Assembly (NCBI GenBank): GCA_937859855.1
Contig: CALMAR010000193.1
Span: 1 to 7,232, forward strand
DNA length: 7,232 bases
Source of the DNA: an uncultured Kineosporia sp.
Lineage (GTDB): Bacteria; Actinomycetota; Actinomycetes; Actinomycetales; Kineosporiaceae
Direction: 5' to 3'
This document shows, in pieces, positions 5,661-7,232 of this stretch. Below the pieces are notes generated by a model, which worked only from the letters and a program-made list of their open reading frames with translations, made no database searches and had not been told where the DNA came from. Numbering within the stretch: position 1 is the stretch's first letter; each line of letters begins with the position of its first letter. A program made the translations under genes and the position numbers.

Positions 5661-6479
5661 TCAGCGCACTTCGGTGATTTCAGGACCTCGCTGCGGCGGG
5701 CGCAACGGCGCCTTCTGATCGTCCTGATCGTCCTGATCGTCCTGATCGTGGCCGGGCTGATCCTGGCCCGGCTCGGCGCCGGGCGGAAGGGACAGGATCA
5801 GCAGCTCACGCGGGGCCATCGCCTCTCCGCCGCGCGCGACCACCACCCCGCGGACCAGGGCCTCCAGGTCGGCTGCGGCGTCCTCCTGATAGACGGCGGC
5901 ACCGTGGAACACAGCGCGCAGGAACCAGCGCGGGCCATCGATACCCGCGAACCGGGCGGGCTGATGGGTGGTGCTGCCATCGCTGGCCCGGGCCGGGACC
6001 CGGGCCAGCAGCTCCTGGCCGAACGGCCCGGGCACCTCGTCCGCGGTGCCGCCCTGCCGGGTCACGCTGGCGGCGATCTCCCGGCGGATGTCGTCCCAGA
6101 TCCCCTCGGTCCGAGGGGCGGCGAAGGCCTGAAGTTGCACCGCCGACTCCCCCAGCTGGATGGTCGCCGCGATCACCCGGCCGGACTCCTCCTCGACCTC
6201 GAGCCGCAGCTCCATCCCCTCCCGGGCCGGCAACCGCAGGCCGCCCAGGTCAACCATGCCCTCAACGTCCGGAGCCTGACTCACGTCCCATGGACCCTCA
6301 GCCCGGTGACCGGCCAGGCCGCTCTGGCTCGGCTGCCCTCCGGAGCCGGCCGGGGATCCGGAGCCGCCGTCCCCTCGTTCAGCATCGAGCAGGCTGCTCT
6401 CCGGCCCGGCGTCCGCCGTTTCCTGATCGGTCCACGCGGCGGGCTTCTGCGACTCTCTGCGACGGCGTAGCCAGCTCAC
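5661..6479 (-). CDS. DUF3710 protein
   Basis: A 272-residue protein of the actinobacterial DUF3710 family (Rv2696c position); function unknown, no membrane segment, probably cytosolic. The N-terminus is basic (WLRRRR) and then disordered (about 10-60, rich in G, S and A). The conserved core runs about 62-235: [66 protein letters not shown], and [26 protein letters not shown]. The C-terminal tail (about 236-272) is acidic with D-Q-D repeats. The GTG at 6479 overlaps the dut stop as GTGA, with GGAG 7 nt upstream, so it is a coupled second gene of a dut operon. The tight link to dut is conserved in actinobacteria and suggests a link to nucleotide or DNA upkeep, which is inference. Confidence 0.88.
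   Translation of the reverse strand: MSWLRRRRESQKPAAWTDQETADAGPESSLLDAERGDGGSGSPAGSGGQPSQSGLAGHRAEGPWDVSQAPDVEGMVDLGGLRLPAREGMELRLEVEEESGRVIAATIQLGESAVQLQAFAAPRTEGIWDDIRREIAASVTRQGGTADEVPGPFGQELLARVPARASDGSTTHQPARFAGIDGPRWFLRAVFHGAAVYQEDAAADLEALVRGVVVARGGEAMAPRELLILSLPPGAEPGQDQPGHDQDDQDDQDDQKAPLRPPQRGPEITEVR
5717..5743. repeat. 9-bp in-frame tandem repeat, three copies plus a partial fourth
   Basis: GATCGTCCT is repeated exactly at 5717-5725, 5726-5734 and 5735-5743, and GATCGT begins again at 5744. On the minus strand it encodes the D-Q-D repeats in the DUF3710 tail. Confidence 0.95.
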
Positions 6480-7030
6480 AACGCATCTCCTTGCTTCACG
6501 CCAAATCCTCCGGTGGATCCGAATCCACCGATGCCCCGGGCCGAGCCCGGCAACTGCTCGACCTCCACGAATTCCGCCTGGCTGACCCGCTGGATCAGCA
6601 GCTGGGCGATCCGGTCACCGCGATGGAGTGTGACCGGAACCAGCCGGTCGGTATTCAGCAGCGTGACCCTGAGCTCGCCGCGATATCCGGCGTCCACAGT
6701 TCCCGGAGCATTCACAATGGTGACACCGTGCCGGGCAGCCAGTCCTGAACGGGGATGCACGAGTGCGACGAACCCCTCCGGCAGGGCGATCGCGATCCCG
6801 GTCGGCACGGTCTGCCGTTCCCCTGGAGGCAGGATCACGTCAACGGCGGTGCACAGGTCTGCCCCGGCGTCACCGGGATGCGCGTAGCGGGGCAACGGCA
6901 CACCCGGATCCAGCCGCCGCAGCAGCACCCGCACCTGATCAGCAACCGTTGGCGCCGGTCCCGAGGCGGCCTGAACGGAGCCGTTCAGGATTGGATCCCC
7001 GGCCATCAGCGGCGGCTGCGACATGCTCAC
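6476..7030 (-). CDS. dut: Deoxyuridine 5'-triphosphate nucleotidohydrolase (dUTPase)
   Basis: A trimeric dUTPase that hydrolyses dUTP to dUMP and pyrophosphate, keeping uracil out of DNA and feeding thymidylate synthesis. All five family motifs are present: I (HPGDAGADL), II ([10 protein letters not shown]), III ([11 protein letters not shown], with the catalytic Asp and the base-stacking Tyr), IV (GDRIAQLLI) and V ([10 protein letters not shown], the usual C-terminal lid). From the GTG at 7030 the protein is 184 aa; the ATG at 7024 gives 182. The conserved domain begins only near [11 protein letters not shown], so about 32 residues precede it, more than in the roughly 154-residue M. tuberculosis enzyme. 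I chose 7030 because TACGCT lies 8 nt upstream. A reading from 7078 has no support. The stop overlaps the start of DUF3710. Confidence 0.95.
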   Translation of the reverse strand: MSMSQPPLMAGDPILNGSVQAASGPAPTVADQVRVLLRRLDPGVPLPRYAHPGDAGADLCTAVDVILPPGERQTVPTGIAIALPEGFVALVHPRSGLAARHGVTIVNAPGTVDAGYRGELRVTLLNTDRLVPVTLHRGDRIAQLLIQRVSQAEFVEVEQLPGSARGIGGFGSTGGFGVKQGDAL

Positions 7031-7038
7031 GATCGAAC

Positions 7039-7044
7039 AGCGTA
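7039..7044 (-). promoter_or_regulatory. Candidate -10 element for a leaderless dut mRNA
   Basis: The minus strand reads TACGCT, 8 nt, GTG (7030), the same layout as at the transporter and OB-fold genes. No Shine-Dalgarno precedes either the GTG at 7030 or the ATG at 7024. No TTGACA-like -35 is seen. Confidence 0.4.
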
Positions 7045-7097
7045 ACCAGCTTCGGGCGGCTTCACTCCGGCCGAGCACTGCATGGCAGGCTGAGCGT

Positions 7098-7232
7098 ATG
7101 CAGCAGCCGCTCGATTCACCGGATTCACAGCCACCCTCGGCCGGCCGGCCGGCCCCGGGGTATTCGGAACGGGGCTGGCCATCGGCGCTGATGTGGGGTC
7201 GGGGGGCCGGGCGGGGCGCGCGGCTGGGCCTG
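7098..7232 (+). CDS. Probable DUF3093 family membrane protein, N-terminal 45 residues (runs off right edge)
   Basis: An open frame from the ATG at 7098 to the window end. The first 20 residues are a proline- and serine-rich soluble stretch, followed by [19 protein letters not shown]-x-E-R-x-W pattern just before the first membrane segment is, from memory, typical of DUF3093 proteins. A DUF3093 gene stands divergent from dut at this place in M. tuberculosis (Rv2698). No membrane segment is inside the visible part, so the call leans on synteny. The 67 bp between it and dut must hold both promoters; I see no clear -10 or ribosome site for this gene. Confidence 0.5.
   Translation, partial: MQQPLDSPDSQPPSAGRPAPGYSERGWPSALMWGRGAGRGARLGL

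Noticed and set aside
5523..6470. Plus-strand ORF with a hydrophobic LIVLIVLIV segment that looks like a membrane helix
   Set aside because: The segment is the antisense reading of the 9-bp repeat that encodes D-Q-D in DUF3710. The rest of the frame has no family features.

Overview
The window comes from a high-GC actinobacterium. Codon third positions are strongly G/C, GTG starts are common, and the gene order matches, from memory, the Mycobacterium tuberculosis block Rv2689c to Rv2698: TrmA-like methyltransferase, permease, ceoB, ceoC, DUF3159, OB-fold protein, DUF3710, dut, DUF3093. The counterpart of Rv2695 appears to be missing. No mobile element, tRNA, rRNA or CRISPR array is visible. 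The genus cannot be fixed from the sequence alone.

Layout. (1) Minus strand, 1-2777: a KimA/KUP-type membrane transporter whose last codons overlap the start of a TrmA/RlmD-type Fe-S RNA methyltransferase that runs off the left edge. (2) A divergent control region of about 180-240 bp, 2778-3014. (3) Plus strand, 3015-4410: two RCK-domain proteins (ceoB and ceoC). Between them is a 20-codon ORF joined to both neighbours by TGATG stop/start overlaps. (4) A 34-bp convergent gap, then minus strand 7030-4445 read right to left: dut, DUF3710, OB-fold protein, DUF3159 membrane protein. dut/DUF3710 and OB/DUF3159 are overlapping pairs. (5) The start of a plus-strand, DUF3093-like gene at the right edge, divergent from dut.

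How the parts may work together. The transporter has, at matching spacing, the residues that line the K+ site in Bacillus subtilis KimA, and it carries the KimA-type cytosolic C-terminal domain. It is divergent from two RCK proteins of the kind that gate Trk/Ktr channels, but no TrkH/KtrB channel subunit is in the window. The most interesting hypothesis here is therefore a K+ uptake module in which RCK proteins act on, or together with, a KimA-type carrier. The dut block links dUTP clearance to three small conserved actinobacterial proteins, two of them of unknown function.

Smaller signals: three genes (transporter, OB-fold, dut) show a TAnnnT -10-like hexamer 7-8 nt before a GTG start, as expected for leaderless mRNAs. 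Three proteins have short in-frame tandem repeats in acidic or low-complexity tails.
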